A DNA stretch of 64,000 nt from Exiguobacterium sp. 9-2 (GCF_036287235.1 NZ_CP142850.1:1815127-1879126), one strand, 5' to 3'; counted from the first letter of the stretch, positions 34,326-45,475 are shown. Numbers and translations: made by a program. Notes: generated from the sequence alone by a model not told the origin.

Positions 34326-35582
34326 TTACTCAGATCGGTCGGATTGAAGTTTCTTTAAATCATCATAGAACGTTGGGTAGCTGACTTCAACTACTTCGCG
34401 TCCATGCACTATAATTTCCGGGTTGATTGTCGCCGCGATCGTCAACATCATCGCGAGTCGGTGATCACCTGCACTGTCGACTTCCGCTGCTTGCAAAGGT
34501 GTCGGTCCTTCGATAATCATACCGTCATCCGTCGCCTCGATATTCGCCCCGAGACGCCGTAACGCCGTCACGACCGTCTCGATCCGGTCCGTCTCCTTGA
34601 CACGGAGCTCTTCCGCATCGCGAATGATCGTTCGTCCCTCTGCTTGCGTCGCAAGCAATGCAAGTAACGGGATCTCATCGATCAAGGAAGGGATTTGTTC
34701 ACCTTCGACCGTGGTCGCTTGCAACGATGTCGTCTCGACGGTCACATCTGCCGTCTCCTCTCCACCATCTTCTGAGCGATGATCGATTTCGACACTTGCC
34801 CCCATCTGGCGCAACGTCTGTAAAAAACCGATCCGTGTCGGATTCATCAAGACGTGCGTCGTCGTGATCCGACTATCCTGCCCGATCGCTGCTGCCGTCC
34901 ACCAAAACGCTGCTGACGATGGATCCCCCGGGATGTCGAGTGACGTCGCTTGTAAATGTACAGGACCTTGAACACGAATATGTCGACCATCTTCGTAGTC
35001 ATCGATCGATACGTCAACGCCAAACTGCGGCAGCATCCGTTCCGTATGGTCCCGTGATAGAATCGGCTCGATGACCGTCGTCTCGCCCGTCGCATGTAAA
35101 CCTGCGAGTAAGACGGCACTTTTCACTTGCGCGCTTGCGACCGGTAACGTATACGTCGTTCCGACAAGTGGCGTTCCCGTAATGTGAAGCGGCGCCGTCT
35201 CACCTGTTATGTTCGCTCCGAACAAGGCAAGTGGTTCCGTGATCCGTTTCATCGGACGTCTGCGCAAGGAAGCATCTCCATCGAGTACATACGTTGCTTG
35301 ACCGCCTGCTAGAATCCCACTTAAAAGACGGATCGTCGTTCCCGAGTTTCCGCAATCGATCGTTGCTTCATGAAACGTTTCCGTACCGGTGATGCGAATT
35401 TCTCCTGCTGTTCGCTCGACGTGTGCCCCAAGCGCTCGCATCGCTTCTAATGAAGCGAGACAGTCCGCTCCTTCGAGTGCATTTCTGACATGTGTCGTTC
35501 CTTTAGCGATCCCACCGAACAGAAAAGCACGGTGTGTCATTGATTTATCGCCCGGTACTTGTACTGTTCCTCTTAATCCCAT
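34326..35582 (-). CDS. aroA: EPSP synthase
   Basis: A 418-residue enzyme of the shikimate pathway transferring enolpyruvate from PEP to shikimate-3-phosphate. Visible are [10 protein letters not shown] at the start, [14 protein letters not shown] and LRRRPM. The residue pattern GNSGTT with Gly-Asn-Ser is class II-like or general; I did not resolve the class. The ATG at 35582 has GAGGTG at seven bases and lies ten bases inside aroB, indicating coupling. Confidence 0.95.
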   Translation of the reverse strand: MGLRGTVQVPGDKSMTHRAFLFGGIAKGTTHVRNALEGADCLASLEAMRALGAHVERTAGEIRITGTETFHEATIDCGNSGTTIRLLSGILAGGQATYVLDGDASLRRRPMKRITEPLALFGANITGETAPLHITGTPLVGTTYTLPVASAQVKSAVLLAGLHATGETTVIEPILSRDHTERMLPQFGVDVSIDDYEDGRHIRVQGPVHLQATSLDIPGDPSSAAFWWTAAAIGQDSRITTTHVLMNPTRIGFLQTLRQMGASVEIDHRSEDGGEETADVTVETTSLQATTVEGEQIPSLIDEIPLLALLATQAEGRTIIRDAEELRVKETDRIETVVTALRRLGANIEATDDGMIIEGPTPLQAAEVDSAGDHRLAMMLTIAATINPEIIVHGREVVEVSYPTFYDDLKKLQSDRSE

Positions 35583-36634
35583 TCTAAACACCTCATTGTT
35601 TGATTGAACGCTTGTTGCAATCGTTCTTCACTGATTGCCTCTAAGTCAAAACGTCCTTCTTTCTCAAGGACGAATCGGATCGTAGTTTGGTGATTCTTTT
35701 TGTCGCGACGCATCAGTTCCAGATATGTCTCGAACGATTGTCGGTCCGGCAATCCGGTTCCGAGACGGTGGAGCAACCGTCCGAGTTGTTCCGCCTGTTC
35801 CTCATTTCCTTCCAAAAACTTGACGAAGACGAGTCCGATCCCTACTGCCTCGCCATGCGACAGACCCAGGCTCGCATATTCAACGGCATGCCCGAATGTA
35901 TGCCCATAATTCAAGAAGGCACGCATCCCTTGCTCCGTCTCATCTTGTTCGACGATATCCCGTTTAACGTTAATCCCTCGTGCGAGCCAGTCTTCAAGAT
36001 CAAGCCCTTTGATAGTATCCAACGAGACATCGAGTAACGTATCTGCAAACGATGGTCGTGCGAGGAATCCATGTTTGACCAATTCAAAGAAGCCGCTCCG
36101 CCATTCCCGATCTGGTAATGTCTGAAGAAGCGTTAAATCATACACGACACCGCTCGGTTGATAAAATGCCCCGACCAAGTTTTTTCCAAGCGATAAATTC
36201 AAACCGACCTTTCCACCTACACTCGAATCATGTGCTAAGAGTGTCGTCGGAATTTGAATGAACGGGATGCCGCGCAAAAAAGTCGCTGCAACGAATCCCG
36301 CTAAATCACCTATCATGCCACCACCAAACGCAAGGATGATACTATGTCGTGTCATTCCATGACGTATTCCCTCTTCCAATAAAGAACCGTAGACCGCAAG
36401 TGATTTACTCTGCTCCCCAGTTGGCACAGTGCTGACATGAATGCTTGTTGATTGAGATATAGACCCTAATGCCTCTTGCAACGTGTGCAAGTGCAAGTCT
36501 CGAACCGTCTCATCCGTAATGATCCAGATGCGATCCGCCTCGTTCAGCGCCGAAAGATGCGATAAACGTGCTAATGCCCCATTTCCGACAAATACTGGAT
36601 ATGACGTTTTTAACCGGATATCAAGCTCGATCAA
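35573..36634 (-). CDS. aroB: 3-dehydroquinate synthase
   Basis: A 353-residue NAD- and metal-dependent enzyme making 3-dehydroquinate from DAHP. The NAD-binding loop [28 protein letters not shown] and the metal histidines in [10 protein letters not shown] are present. It overlaps aroC by four bases (ATGA) and aroA by ten. Confidence 0.95.
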   Translation of the reverse strand: MIELDIRLKTSYPVFVGNGALARLSHLSALNEADRIWIITDETVRDLHLHTLQEALGSISQSTSIHVSTVPTGEQSKSLAVYGSLLEEGIRHGMTRHSIILAFGGGMIGDLAGFVAATFLRGIPFIQIPTTLLAHDSSVGGKVGLNLSLGKNLVGAFYQPSGVVYDLTLLQTLPDREWRSGFFELVKHGFLARPSFADTLLDVSLDTIKGLDLEDWLARGINVKRDIVEQDETEQGMRAFLNYGHTFGHAVEYASLGLSHGEAVGIGLVFVKFLEGNEEQAEQLGRLLHRLGTGLPDRQSFETYLELMRRDKKNHQTTIRFVLEKEGRFDLEAISEERLQQAFNQTMRCLEWD

Positions 36635-37785
36635 AACGTTCGAACCTCCTCTGTATAAGCGGCAACGGCAGCTTGAAGACGATCAATCGTTGATGTTCCG
36701 AACATTTCAAGGATGGCGACCGCAATCTCAAACGCAACGACGGCTTCTAAAACAACAGATGCGGCAGGAACGGCACAGGCATCACTTCGCTCGATTTGTG
36801 CCGTGAAGGCTTCCTTCGTCTCAATATCGACTGATTGCAGGGGACGATAGAGAGTCGGAATCGGCTTCATCGCGACCTGGACACGAATCGGCATCCCTGT
36901 CGACATCCCTCCTTCGATTCCACCTAGATGATTCGTCCGTCGATGATATCCGGATGCATCATGGACGATCTCATCTTGGACGGTACTTCCTTTGCGACGA
37001 CCGAGCTCGTACCCGTCACCAAAACCGACTGATTTCATCGCATTGACGCTGATGACAGCTTGCGCGATTCGGCTGTCGAGCTTTAGATCGTTTTGGGTAA
37101 AGGATCCAATGCCTGGCATCATGCCCGTCACGACGACTTCGATCTCACCGCCGAGTGTATCGCCTTCTTTTTTGGCAGCATCAATTTCCTCCATCATTCG
37201 TTGTCCTGCAAGTTCGTCGGCACAGCGAACAGGTGAAGCATCAATGGTTTCCTGATATTCTACAGGATCTTTCCAAGGGGCATCAATCCCACCGATCGAT
37301 CGTACATGCGAGAATACTTCAATTCCGAGTTCATTCAGTAATTGTTTAGCGAAGGCACCGACGGCAACACGTGCTGCTGTCTCACGCGCTGAAGAACGTT
37401 CCAGCACATCGCGTAAATCGCGATGACCGTACTTCAATCCTCCGACGAGATCCGCATGTCCGGGACGTGGACGCGTTAATGTCCGTGGGCGTTCTAACTC
37501 TTCTTCGAGCGGTTCCGCCTGCATGACTTGTGTCCAGTGCGTATGATCCTTATTCTCGATGAACAAACTGATCGGTGATCCCGTCGTGTATCCGTGGCGA
37601 ATCCCACCACGTGCATCAATTTGATCTTGTTCGATTTGCATCCGTCGACCTCGTCCGTATCCCCCTTGACGACGCGTCATTTCACGCTGAATGGCTTCGA
37701 AATCAATCGTGAGTCCTGCCGGCATCCCGTCAATGATAACGGTCAATCCTTTTCCGTGCGATTCTCCTGCTGTCATGTAACGCAT
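36631..37785 (-). CDS. aroC: Chorismate synthase
   Basis: A 384-residue FMN-dependent enzyme giving chorismate, the last common step of aromatic synthesis. [35 protein letters not shown] and [10 protein letters not shown] are diagnostic. The ATG at 37785 has GGAAGGG eight bases upstream; the first ATG at 37794 touches it. First of three overlapping aro genes; chorismate also feeds menaquinone, whose side-chain genes lie just upstream. Confidence 0.95.
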   Translation of the reverse strand: MRYMTAGESHGKGLTVIIDGMPAGLTIDFEAIQREMTRRQGGYGRGRRMQIEQDQIDARGGIRHGYTTGSPISLFIENKDHTHWTQVMQAEPLEEELERPRTLTRPRPGHADLVGGLKYGHRDLRDVLERSSARETAARVAVGAFAKQLLNELGIEVFSHVRSIGGIDAPWKDPVEYQETIDASPVRCADELAGQRMMEEIDAAKKEGDTLGGEIEVVVTGMMPGIGSFTQNDLKLDSRIAQAVISVNAMKSVGFGDGYELGRRKGSTVQDEIVHDASGYHRRTNHLGGIEGGMSTGMPIRVQVAMKPIPTLYRPLQSVDIETKEAFTAQIERSDACAVPAASVVLEAVVAFEIAVAILEMFGTSTIDRLQAAVAAYTEEVRTF

Positions 37786-37804
37786 TCGCTTCATCCCTTC
37801 CTGT

Positions 37805-38581
37805 TCAACCGATTTTTTCGTAAAAGAAGCTTTGTTTCATCTTTAATCCAAATCGTTCTGGTTGGAAAATTTGTTCCGTTCCTCCAACGAACAGAATACC
37901 GCCTGGTTTTAAGGCCTCGACGAACGAACGATAGACATGTGCTTTCGCTTCTTCCGTAAAATAAATCAGTACATTACGGCAGATGATTAAATCAAAACCG
38001 GTATCGTACCGGTCGCCTAACAAATTATGTTTACTGAAACGAACAAGTCGTTTGATTTCTGGAACAACTTCGAATGTCTGCTCCTGCTCCATGAAATATT
38101 GCTTTTTCCGCGCTTCTACGACCTCATTCAATGCGGAAGCTCCGTATCGACCAAGCTTCGCTTTTTCAAGGACAAGCTCATCTAAATCCGTTGCTTGAAT
38201 CGTAAAAGCCGACGGATCGAGTCGTTCACTTAAGATCATCGCTAGGGAATACGGTTCCTCTCCCGTCGAACAGGCAGCACTCCACGTTCGAATTCGTCCA
38301 TGTGCACGTGATTCCAAGACCGGTAAGATGTCTTGCTCCAATTGTTGCCAACGTATCGGATTACGGAAGAATTCACTGACATTAATCGTCATCCGATCTA
38401 GAAATTCTTCGTATAACGAGGTACTTTTGTCCATTGCCTGCATATAGGACGCAAACGTACTGTACCCTTTTTTGTCACGTAACGCCGTCAACCGTCGTTT
38501 CATCTGTGCTTCTTTATACTGACCGAGATCAATCCCTGATTTGATCTTGAATCTTTGAATGAAAAGTTCGTAATCTTCCAA
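37805..38581 (-). CDS. cheR: Chemotaxis methyltransferase CheR
   Basis: A 258-residue SAM-dependent enzyme that methylates glutamates of chemoreceptors. The N-terminal helical domain (KEAQMKRRLTAL) and catalytic motifs WSAACSTGEEPYSLAM, ATDLD and CRNVLIYF are clear. The start is TTG at 38581, seven bases after GAGGTG, matching the start of homologues; the frame to 38611 lacks similarity. It sits between ndk and aroC as in Bacillus and implies a motile cell. Confidence 0.92.
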   Translation of the reverse strand: MEDYELFIQRFKIKSGIDLGQYKEAQMKRRLTALRDKKGYSTFASYMQAMDKSTSLYEEFLDRMTINVSEFFRNPIRWQQLEQDILPVLESRAHGRIRTWSAACSTGEEPYSLAMILSERLDPSAFTIQATDLDELVLEKAKLGRYGASALNEVVEARKKQYFMEQEQTFEVVPEIKRLVRFSKHNLLGDRYDTGFDLIICRNVLIYFTEEAKAHVYRSFVEALKPGGILFVGGTEQIFQPERFGLKMKQSFFYEKIG

Positions 38582-38720
38582 TTGGCACACCTCGCTCACT
38601 CTCGATATCAAATGGTCATCTCTTTGACCGGTTCAACTTATTTTCTATAGTAGCATAAAGCTATAGGCATTCCAAAAAGCAATTAACCAATCCGGTCAGT
38701 CCGTTTTACAAGAATACGAC

Positions 38721-38747
38721 AAAAGGGATTCGATTGAATCGAATCCC
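38721..38747 (-). terminator. Terminator of ndk
   Basis: GGGATTCGAT (38725-38734) pairs perfectly with ATCGAATCCC (38738-38747) around a three-base loop, then TTTTG on the minus strand. Confidence 0.8.
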
Positions 38748-38773
38748 TCCCCGCTTGTCCTACTATTCATGTA

Positions 38774-39190
38774 TTAGACATTAACTGGCTGTCCTTGAAA
38801 CCAAAGACCAAGCTCACGCTCCGCACTTTCGATACTGTCTGAACCATGAATGACATTCTCACTCATCGTGTTCGCAAAATCACCACGGATCGTTCCAGGT
38901 GCTGCTTCAAGTGGTTTTGTTTTTCCGATCATCAAACGAGAAACGGCAACGACGTCTGCCCCTTCAACACGCAAAGCGACGACAGGACCTGACGTCAGGA
39001 AAGTGACCAACTCTCCAAAGAATGGTTTCTCCGCATGTTCCTCGTAGTGTGCTTTTGCGAGTTCTTCTGTGACGTTCATCATTTTCATTTCACGAATGAT
39101 GAATCCTTTGCGTTCGATCCGTCCGATGATTTCCCCAATCAATCCACGTTCTACGCCATCCGGTTTGACCATTAAAAATGTCTGTTCCAT
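38774..39190 (-). CDS. ndk: Nucleoside diphosphate kinase
   Basis: A 138-residue enzyme that moves phosphate between nucleoside di- and triphosphates through a histidine, seen in [23 protein letters not shown] and LMIGKTKP are family motifs. It is the usual gene between hepT and cheR. A CRE-like sequence lies 29 bases upstream. Confidence 0.95.
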   Translation of the reverse strand: MEQTFLMVKPDGVERGLIGEIIGRIERKGFIIREMKMMNVTEELAKAHYEEHAEKPFFGELVTFLTSGPVVALRVEGADVVAVSRLMIGKTKPLEAAPGTIRGDFANTMSENVIHGSDSIESAERELGLWFQGQPVNV

Positions 39191-39218
39191 CTCTAGTTCC
39201 CCCTATGAAATGCTTTTA

Positions 39219-39232
39219 GAAAAGCGCTTACA
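39219..39232 (-). promoter_or_regulatory. CRE-like site upstream of ndk
   Basis: GAAAAGCGCTTACA agrees with TGWAANCGNTNWCA at 12 of 14 positions; the two mismatches are at the left end. It lies between a weak promoter candidate (TTGCTG-N17-TAAACT, minus strand, upstream) and the ndk start. CcpA binding is possible. Confidence 0.3.
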
Positions 39233-39283
39233 TAGTCAGTTTACTGGCTTTTTAGAAGAACAGCAAGAAATTTTTGACAATCT

Positions 39284-40246
39284 TTATCCTTTTCGTTTAC
39301 CAACGTAGCGCGCCACTTCTTCGAGCGATCGTTTAGCGGAAGATTTAGGTAAGGGTTCGAGCCGGTTGATGGCACGACGAATGTAAAGATCGACCGTTCG
39401 TTGTGTTCGTTCGAGGGCACCTGAAGTTTGAAGAAATGCTAGCAATGGTGCAACTTCTTCATGGGTAGGCATCGTCTCGATTTTCGAAAGACTTTCGTAA
39501 AAGGCAGCATCTTCCGCTCCATAAAAGACGGGTAACGTCTTATGTCCATGACGTAGATCCTCTGCCACTGGCTTACCAAGTTGCGTTCGATTCGCTGTGA
39601 AGTCAAGCAAATCATCAGCAATCTGAAAAGCGAGTCCGATATCTCGTCCAAACAGTCGTAACGCTTTCGTATCGGCCGCTGAACAATTCGCAACGATTGC
39701 ACCTAGATGGCAACTTGCTTCAATGAGAATGGCTGTTTTTCGTTCAATTCGTTTGATATAACGTTTAATCGACTGTTCCCAATCATATTGATCATAGATC
39801 TGTTCAATCTCACCCTCGCAAATTTCACGCATCGTATGGACCATGACTTGGACCAGCTCTGGTTTTCCGACTTCTCCAATCAACCGAATCGCTTCCCCAA
39901 ACAAATAATTGCCTGAATAAAGCGCCACTTCTTCATCGAAGTATTGCATAACGGTCGGTTTTCCTCGTCGTAGTTCAGCGTCATCAATGACATCATCGTG
40001 TACAAGCGATGCCATATGGACGAGCTCAAGACTTGCTGCTACACGGATCAGTTCATCTCGATCTGCCTCACCGAATTTAGAGGCTAACAATACGAACGCT
40101 GGTCGAATCCGTTTTCCACCAGCTTTCAGCAGTTGTTTTCCTGCTGCATCAATCGTTGGTTCCTCCGAAGCGATATGACTGATCAGAAAACGATCGACTA
40201 AATTAACTTCCTTCGTGACATCACGGTAGATGGAATGCAGTGACAT
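39284..40246 (-). CDS. hepT: Heptaprenyl diphosphate synthase component II
   Basis: A 320-residue prenyl synthase subunit that elongates farnesyl diphosphate for the menaquinone-7 side chain, together with HepS. The first aspartate-rich motif LVHDDVIDDAELRRGKPT and the second, FQIADDLLDF, are present, as is GGKRIRP. The ATG at 40246 has GGTGAG upstream and lies two bases after the menG stop. Confidence 0.94.
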   Translation of the reverse strand: MSLHSIYRDVTKEVNLVDRFLISHIASEEPTIDAAGKQLLKAGGKRIRPAFVLLASKFGEADRDELIRVAASLELVHMASLVHDDVIDDAELRRGKPTVMQYFDEEVALYSGNYLFGEAIRLIGEVGKPELVQVMVHTMREICEGEIEQIYDQYDWEQSIKRYIKRIERKTAILIEASCHLGAIVANCSAADTKALRLFGRDIGLAFQIADDLLDFTANRTQLGKPVAEDLRHGHKTLPVFYGAEDAAFYESLSKIETMPTHEEVAPLLAFLQTSGALERTQRTVDLYIRRAINRLEPLPKSSAKRSLEEVARYVGKRKG

Positions 40247-40247
40247 C

Positions 40248-40955
40248 TCACCACTTCTTCCCAAGGTGCATCGCAGCAGCCCCACCCGCGAATGCTTTGA
40301 CTTCCACTTGCATGAAGCCTGCCTGTTCGAAGAGTTGTTTCAGTTCGACACGGTCGAGGAACACTTCCGTTGATTCTTGTAACCAGTTGTATTGATCATA
40401 CGATTTAGCAAGCAAACGACCTACTTGTGGCATGATTTTTCCAAAGTATAGCGAATATGCTTCTCGGAAAATCGGTGCCGTCGGTTGACTCGTTTCCAGA
40501 CAGACGACCGTTCCACCTGGTTTTAAGACGCGATGCATCTCTTTAATGACCTGAAGGTAATCAGGAACGTTCCGTAAACCGAAACCAATTGTCACGAAAT
40601 CAAATGAGTTGTCACCAAACGGTAAATCCATCGCATTTCCGTGAATCAATTCGATGTTTTTCATATCGAGCGCTTCTACTTTCTCCACGCCGACTTTTAA
40701 CATGTTCTCTGAAAAATCAAGTCCCTTGATGACACCAGTCGGACCGGCTGCTTTTGCCAGTTGAATCGTCCAGTCTGCCGTTCCACAACAAAGATCAAGA
40801 CATTTAGCACCTGGGAAGACTTGCATCCGGCGCATCGTTTCGCGTCTCCACAATTTATGCAGTCGGAAGCTGATGACTGAATTCATTTGATCATAGTTCG
40901 TTGATATCGATTGGAACACTTCATACACTTTTTTTTCTTTATCTTTTGTCTGCAC
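40248..40955 (-). CDS. menG: Demethylmenaquinone methyltransferase
   Basis: A 235-residue SAM-dependent enzyme of the UbiE family adding the last methyl group of menaquinone. [15 protein letters not shown] (motif I), [33 protein letters not shown] and [11 protein letters not shown] are visible. I chose GTG at 40955, eight bases from AAAGGG and agreeing with homologue length; a TTG at 40973 is the alternative. It lies between the two heptaprenyl synthase genes as in Bacillus. Confidence 0.94.
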   Translation of the reverse strand: MQTKDKEKKVYEVFQSISTNYDQMNSVISFRLHKLWRRETMRRMQVFPGAKCLDLCCGTADWTIQLAKAAGPTGVIKGLDFSENMLKVGVEKVEALDMKNIELIHGNAMDLPFGDNSFDFVTIGFGLRNVPDYLQVIKEMHRVLKPGGTVVCLETSQPTAPIFREAYSLYFGKIMPQVGRLLAKSYDQYNWLQESTEVFLDRVELKQLFEQAGFMQVEVKAFAGGAAAMHLGKKW

Positions 40956-40977
40956 ACTGCTCACCCTTTCCAAGATC

Positions 40978-41556
40978 TCATGCTACCGCCATCTGTTCGA
41001 GATGCGATAACAGTAATTTCTGTGCGACCAGATCTAGCTGCTCTGCCTGTTGTTGAATGATCTGCCGTCCTTGTCGTGTCAGCCATTCTCGTTTGGTGAT
41101 TGCCGCGAGTCCTTGCATTAATCCGAACTCTGCTGTTAACCATAAGAGAACCCGTTCTTCCGTTGATTCATAGTTCATTTCGTGTAAGGCACACTTCGCT
41201 TCATTGACACGTTGAATGGTCCGTCCGAGTGAGACAAGAACCTCTTTCGGCAAACCCGCTAATTGTTCGAAAAAGTAGCTCGAGAAAAGATCTCCAGCTA
41301 ATACAAGAAGCTGTCTTTCCTTCGAACCGCGTAATGTTTTACTGACGCGTTCATGCAGACGTAAAGCGACTTGTGCGAAATGAATCGCTTTGACGAGTGC
41401 TTCTGAATCTAGCTTGTCATGTTGAGCGACATCAATCAACCAACGGATCTGTTCACGATCGATGGAAGGGAAATCCACATGTCGAGCCAATCGTGTCGTT
41501 TGTTTAGTGGTGAGTGCAGTGATGATTTCATCCACGCGCAGCTCATGTTGTTCCAT
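40978..41556 (-). CDS. hepS: Heptaprenyl diphosphate synthase component I
   Basis: A 192-residue helical subunit that forms the active prenyl synthase with HepT; alone it lacks aspartate motifs. [15 protein letters not shown] is the family signature. The ATG at 41556 has GGGGGG upstream at about seven bases. In Bacillus folE and mtrB lie between hbs and hepS; both are absent here. Confidence 0.85.
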   Translation of the reverse strand: MEQHELRVDEIITALTTKQTTRLARHVDFPSIDREQIRWLIDVAQHDKLDSEALVKAIHFAQVALRLHERVSKTLRGSKERQLLVLAGDLFSSYFFEQLAGLPKEVLVSLGRTIQRVNEAKCALHEMNYESTEERVLLWLTAEFGLMQGLAAITKREWLTRQGRQIIQQQAEQLDLVAQKLLLSHLEQMAVA

Positions 41557-41653
41557 GCTTTTACCCCCCGATCTCCAGTGCCATCTCGTTGATGGACGTT
41601 CTTCTTTTTTAATATACCATAATCGGCGGGCTTTCACGCTTCTGAATGTCCAC

Positions 41654-41682
41654 AAAAAAGCCGCCCGAGAAAATCTCGGGCG
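41654..41682 (-). terminator. Terminator of hbs
   Basis: CGCCCGAGA (41662-41670) pairs with TCTCGGGCG (41674-41682), followed on the minus strand by GGC and six T. A strong hairpin directly behind the hbs stop. Confidence 0.9.
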
Positions 41683-41696
41683 ACTATGTAGCCGGA

Positions 41697-41969
41697 TTAC
41701 TTCACAGCATCTTTCAATGCTTTACCTGGTTTGAAGGCAGGTACTTTGCTTGCTGGAATCTCGATATCTTCTTTCGTACGTGGGTTGCGACCTTTACGGG
41801 CTGCACGCTCACGGACTTCGAAGTTACCAAATCCAATCAATTGGACTTTCTCTCCAGACTGAAGTGTCTCAGTGATCGATTCGAATGTTGATTCAACAAC
41901 TTTCGTCACGTCTTTTTTTGTAAGACCTGATTTTTCGACGACTGCTTGAATGAGTTCAGTTTTGTTCAT
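41697..41969 (-). CDS. hbs: DNA-binding protein HU
   Basis: A 90-residue histone-like dimer that bends and packs [32 protein letters not shown] (with the proline at the arm tip) and [11 protein letters not shown] are diagnostic. The ATG at 41969 has GGGAGGGGG at eight bases and gives the normal length. It has its own good promoter and terminator, fitting high expression. Confidence 0.96.
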   Translation of the reverse strand: MNKTELIQAVVEKSGLTKKDVTKVVESTFESITETLQSGEKVQLIGFGNFEVRERAARKGRNPRTKEDIEIPASKVPAFKPGKALKDAVK

Positions 41970-42005
41970 TACTTTCACCCCCTCCCAATCACTTCTTCGA
42001 GGGTA

Positions 42006-42034
42006 ATCATACCCTATAAACGTTGCTATTACAA
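42006..42034 (-). promoter_or_regulatory. hbs promoter
   Basis: Minus strand TTGTAA, 17-base spacer, TATGAT. Four or more matches in each hexamer and ideal spacing. A small inverted repeat GGGTA-TGAT-TACCC overlaps the -10 box. Confidence 0.65.
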
Positions 42035-42054
42035 CATTTTCGTGTAAATAACGT

Positions 42055-42789
42055 TCAATTTTCAGATTCTTCGCTCGATTTCTCTGAAAACACAGGTTCG
42101 CCTTTTTCGTTTATCGTGTAGCTTTGAGAATAGGCAGGAACAAAAGGTTGATCTTCATAAAGCAAATGCCGAATATCCTGACCGACTTTCGGCTTTTTCT
42201 TCGCAGTTTGTACAGCTTTCTTCAACTCTGGCAAATAGTTGATGAAAAGACGACCTTGACCATCGACATAGATCGATAGCTTTTCATCTGAGTACGGACT
42301 TGGGACAGTCGGTTCTTTTTTGATGAATAACTTTTTATAGTCAAGGGTAAACTGATTTTTTCCGATGGAGCCTTTAAATGGGTACTTATCATTCTTCTTG
42401 CGATACGCATCAATTCGGACTTGAAGCTTCTGTAGTTCTTCCGCGACAAGCAAATCCATCAATTTGACAGTCGGCTTCGTCTCAACGTCGACCAACAAAT
42501 AGATGAATGTTCCCCCGCCTTCGAAACTGTTCGTTGGTGGATCACTCATATAACGAGGTATCAGACGGCCCAGTTCGATTTGATAACGTTCCATGAGTGG
42601 CGTATCTGCCTCCATCGTTTTGATCGGCAAAACACCTGTGTCTTTCTGGTATGCATCGACGGCATCCTGAACGGTACGTAATTGTTGCGGATACGGCACG
42701 CGGTTCGACGGTTTCTGGCTGTCCGGAAAGAGACAACCTGATAATAACGTCACCGGAATGAGCATGAGTAGTACGAACCACTTTTTCAT
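42055..42789 (-). CDS. yphF: YphF-like lipoprotein
   Basis: A 244-residue secreted lipoprotein. The signal peptide ends in LLSGC, the lipobox, at about residue 18. The mature part is charged, with repeated [11 protein letters not shown] and [12 protein letters not shown] units that look like two related modules. Function unknown. It overlaps yphE by four bases (ATGA) and lies downstream of gpsA as in Bacillus. The frame to 42960 belongs to yphE territory. Confidence 0.82.
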   Translation of the reverse strand: MKKWFVLLMLIPVTLLSGCLFPDSQKPSNRVPYPQQLRTVQDAVDAYQKDTGVLPIKTMEADTPLMERYQIELGRLIPRYMSDPPTNSFEGGGTFIYLLVDVETKPTVKLMDLLVAEELQKLQVRIDAYRKKNDKYPFKGSIGKNQFTLDYKKLFIKKEPTVPSPYSDEKLSIYVDGQGRLFINYLPELKKAVQTAKKKPKVGQDIRHLLYEDQPFVPAYSQSYTINEKGEPVFSEKSSEESEN

Positions 42790-42992
42790 GCGCTCGGTCC
42801 CGCCATGACGATAAATACCATGATGATCGACGCAACGATGAAACAAACGAATGCCAAGGTTGACACGAGAATCTGCCAAATCCCTTTCAACTTCGTCCGA
42901 CTGACCGTGACCAGCAAGACACTGATCGCAAAGAGTCCGATGCCAGCGAACGAAATCCACATTTTTAATAATCCTGGACTCAAGGTTTCCAC
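42786..42992 (-). CDS. yphE: YphE, small DUF2768 membrane protein
   Basis: A 68-residue protein with two membrane helices (about 12-30 and 40-62). DUF2768/YphE-like by position and layout. GTG at 42992 is close to GGAG; a TTG three codons on has a better distance from GGGGTGG. Between gpsA and yphF. Function unknown. Confidence 0.75.
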   Translation of the reverse strand: METLSPGLLKMWISFAGIGLFAISVLLVTVSRTKLKGIWQILVSTLAFVCFIVASIIMVFIVMAGPSA

Positions 42993-43001
42993 CCCACTCC
43001 G

Positions 43002-44027
43002 TTAATCTTTCGTCGTGAAGAGATGCTCGATCTCATTTTTTTGTGGTCGTTGCATCAACTTTTTGACTTCTTCTTCCGGTGTATGACCGTCAAAGAGAAC
43101 ATGGTATAAAGCAGAAGTAATTGGGAGTTCACATTGTTTCGACTCTGCTAGATCATATGCAGCTTGTGTCGCACGAACACCTTCTACGACCATTCCCATG
43201 TTTTCAAGCACTGTCTCTAGTTTTTCTCCTCGACCGATGGCATTTCCCGCACGCCAATTTCGGCTATGGACAGAAGTACAAGTGACGATTAAGTCACCCA
43301 TTCCTGTCAAGCCGGTGAACGTCATTGGGTTTGCCCCAAGCATCGTTCCAAGACGAGCCATCTCGACCATTCCACGCGTAATCAAGGCTGCCTTGGCATT
43401 GTCCCCGTAACCGAGACCATCTGTCATACCCGCAGCAAGTGCAATGATATTCTTCAGTGCTCCACCGAGTTCTGCCCCGATGATGTCCGCATTGAGGTAG
43501 ACACGGAAGTTTTCATTCGTAAACAATTCCTGCACACGACCAGCCTCTTCTAAATCATCCGATGCAACGGTCACCGTCGTCGGTTTACGTAACGCAACCT
43601 CTTCAGCATGTGAAGGACCTGTCAAGACACAAACCGCTTTACGTTTCGCCGGGTCGACCTCTGCTTCGATCAACTCAGACAATCGAAGATGTGTCTTCGG
43701 TTCGATTCCTTTTGATGCATGAATCAGGACGACTGGTTCTGTCAATAGTTCATTTAGTTGACGAGAAACCGCACGAATCGCAGATGACGGTGTCACGATC
43801 AAAATATGTGTTGCGCCTTCGACCGCCACTTTGAGATCCGTCGTCGCCTTCAATGATTGTGGCAACACGACGCCCGGCAAGAATTGCGCATTTTCATGAT
43901 GCTCATTGATACGGTCGACATTTGTTTGTTCACGACCGTAAAGAATGACTTCCTGATCATTATCGGCTAAGACGAGCGAGAGCGCTGTTCCCCAGCTTCC
44001 TGCTCCGATGACAGCGATTTTGGTCAT
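43002..44027 (-). CDS. gpsA: Glycerol-3-phosphate dehydrogenase (NAD(P)+)
   Basis: A 341-residue enzyme reducing dihydroxyacetone phosphate to sn-glycerol 3-phosphate for membrane lipids. The Rossmann motif GAGSWGTALS, the catalytic lysine segment GGALKNIIALAAGM and NAKAALITRG are typical. It is followed by yphE/yphF and preceded by der (14 bases). Confidence 0.95.
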   Translation of the reverse strand: MTKIAVIGAGSWGTALSLVLADNDQEVILYGREQTNVDRINEHHENAQFLPGVVLPQSLKATTDLKVAVEGATHILIVTPSSAIRAVSRQLNELLTEPVVLIHASKGIEPKTHLRLSELIEAEVDPAKRKAVCVLTGPSHAEEVALRKPTTVTVASDDLEEAGRVQELFTNENFRVYLNADIIGAELGGALKNIIALAAGMTDGLGYGDNAKAALITRGMVEMARLGTMLGANPMTFTGLTGMGDLIVTCTSVHSRNWRAGNAIGRGEKLETVLENMGMVVEGVRATQAAYDLAESKQCELPITSALYHVLFDGHTPEEEVKKLMQRPQKNEIEHLFTTKD

Positions 44028-44041
44028 ACTGAATCACCTCA

Positions 44042-45352
44042 TTATTGTTTTTGACGAGCTAAAATCCGGATTGGTGTACCTGTGAAATCAAATGCCTCCC
44101 GAATCCGGTTCTCGAGATATCGTTTATAAGAGAAGTGAAGCAATTCTGGATCATTGACGAACAAGACGAACGTTGGCGGACGCGACGCGACCTGAGTCGC
44201 ATAGTTAATCCGTAAACGAACTCCTTTATCTGTCGGCGCAGGGTTCATAGCGACAGCATCGACGATGACATCGTTCAAGACACTTGTCTGAATCCGTTGC
44301 GCATGACTGTGCGCTGCTTGCTGAATGACTGGTAATAACGTTTGTAAACGACGTTTTGTTTTTGCTGAGACGAAGACGATTGGTGCATAGTCAAGGAAAC
44401 GGAATTCTTCCCGAATCTCTTCTTGCATCTTTTTCATCGTCTTATCATCTTTTTCAACAGCATCCCATTTATTGACGACAATGATGACCGCGCGACCTGC
44501 TTCATGGGCATATCCTGCTACTTTTTTATCTTGTTCGATGATACCTTCTTCACCATCAAGAACAACACAGACGACATCTGCTCGTTCGATTGCTTTTTGA
44601 GCACGCATGACACTAAAGCGTTCTGTCGATTCATAGACTTTCCCGCGTTTTCGCATCCCTGCCGTATCGATGATGACGTATTCTTGTTCATCCCGCGTAA
44701 ATGGTGTATCGATTGCATCACGTGTTGTACCAGCGATATTCGAGACGATGACACGCTCTTCACCAAGAATCGAGTTCGTCATACTTGATTTCCCGACGTT
44801 TGGACGACCAATCAAGGCAAACTTAATCGTACTTTCGTCATATTCCAACTCTTCTTTATCTGGTGCTAATTCAAGGACACGGTCGAGTAAATCACCAAGT
44901 CCAAGACCATGTGTACCAGAAATCGGGAATAAGTCCCCGAATCCAAGAGAGTAGAATTCATACATTAAATCACGCATCTCAAAATTATCCACTTTATTGA
45001 CAGCTACGACGACTGGTTTGTTCGAACGGAACAACATGTTCGCGACTTCCTCATCCGCTGCTGTGATTCCTTCGCGTCCGTTCACCATGAAAATGATGAC
45101 GTCCGCTTCATCAATGGCGAGCTCCGCCTGATGACGCATCATTTGAAGTAGGGGCTCATCCCCAACTTCGATTCCACCTGTATCAATCAAATGAAAATGA
45201 CGATTCAGCCATTCTCCAGTTCCGTAAATACGGTCGCGGGTAACGCCTGGCTTGTCTTCTACGATTGAAACCCGATCTCCAATCACCCGGTTAAAAATCG
45301 TCGACTTTCCGATATTTGGGCGACCTACGATCGCCACGACTGGAATTGCCAT
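44042..45352 (-). CDS. der: GTPase Der (EngA)
   Basis: A 436-residue ribosome assembly factor for the 50S subunit, with two GTPase domains in tandem (GRPNIGKST and [13 protein letters not shown] and DTAG; NKVD and NKWD) and a C-terminal KH-like domain. The order rpsA-der-gpsA is that of Bacillus without the intervening small genes. der and gpsA lie close enough to be co-transcribed. Confidence 0.96.
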   Translation of the reverse strand: MAIPVVAIVGRPNIGKSTIFNRVIGDRVSIVEDKPGVTRDRIYGTGEWLNRHFHLIDTGGIEVGDEPLLQMMRHQAELAIDEADVIIFMVNGREGITAADEEVANMLFRSNKPVVVAVNKVDNFEMRDLMYEFYSLGFGDLFPISGTHGLGLGDLLDRVLELAPDKEELEYDESTIKFALIGRPNVGKSSMTNSILGEERVIVSNIAGTTRDAIDTPFTRDEQEYVIIDTAGMRKRGKVYESTERFSVMRAQKAIERADVVCVVLDGEEGIIEQDKKVAGYAHEAGRAVIIVVNKWDAVEKDDKTMKKMQEEIREEFRFLDYAPIVFVSAKTKRRLQTLLPVIQQAAHSHAQRIQTSVLNDVIVDAVAMNPAPTDKGVRLRINYATQVASRPPTFVLFVNDPELLHFSYKRYLENRIREAFDFTGTPIRILARQKQ

Positions 45353-45436
45353 CCCAACACCTTCTTTCTCTTCTCTCGCTTCATAGCCGTTCTATTGTAT
45401 CAAATCAAACTCTCATATACCATAACAAACCGCATA

Positions 45437-45463
45437 TAAAAAGCGGACACGCTTGTGTCCGCT
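45437..45463 (-). terminator. Terminator of rpsA
   Basis: AGCGGACAC (45442-45450) pairs with GTGTCCGCT (45455-45463) around GCTT, then five T on the minus strand. Confidence 0.88.
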
Positions 45464-45475
45464 TTGTGTCATCCT

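Noticed and set aside
42790-42960. N-terminal extension of the YphF lipoprotein
   Set aside because: It would overlap yphE completely and bury the lipoprotein signal peptide inside the protein.
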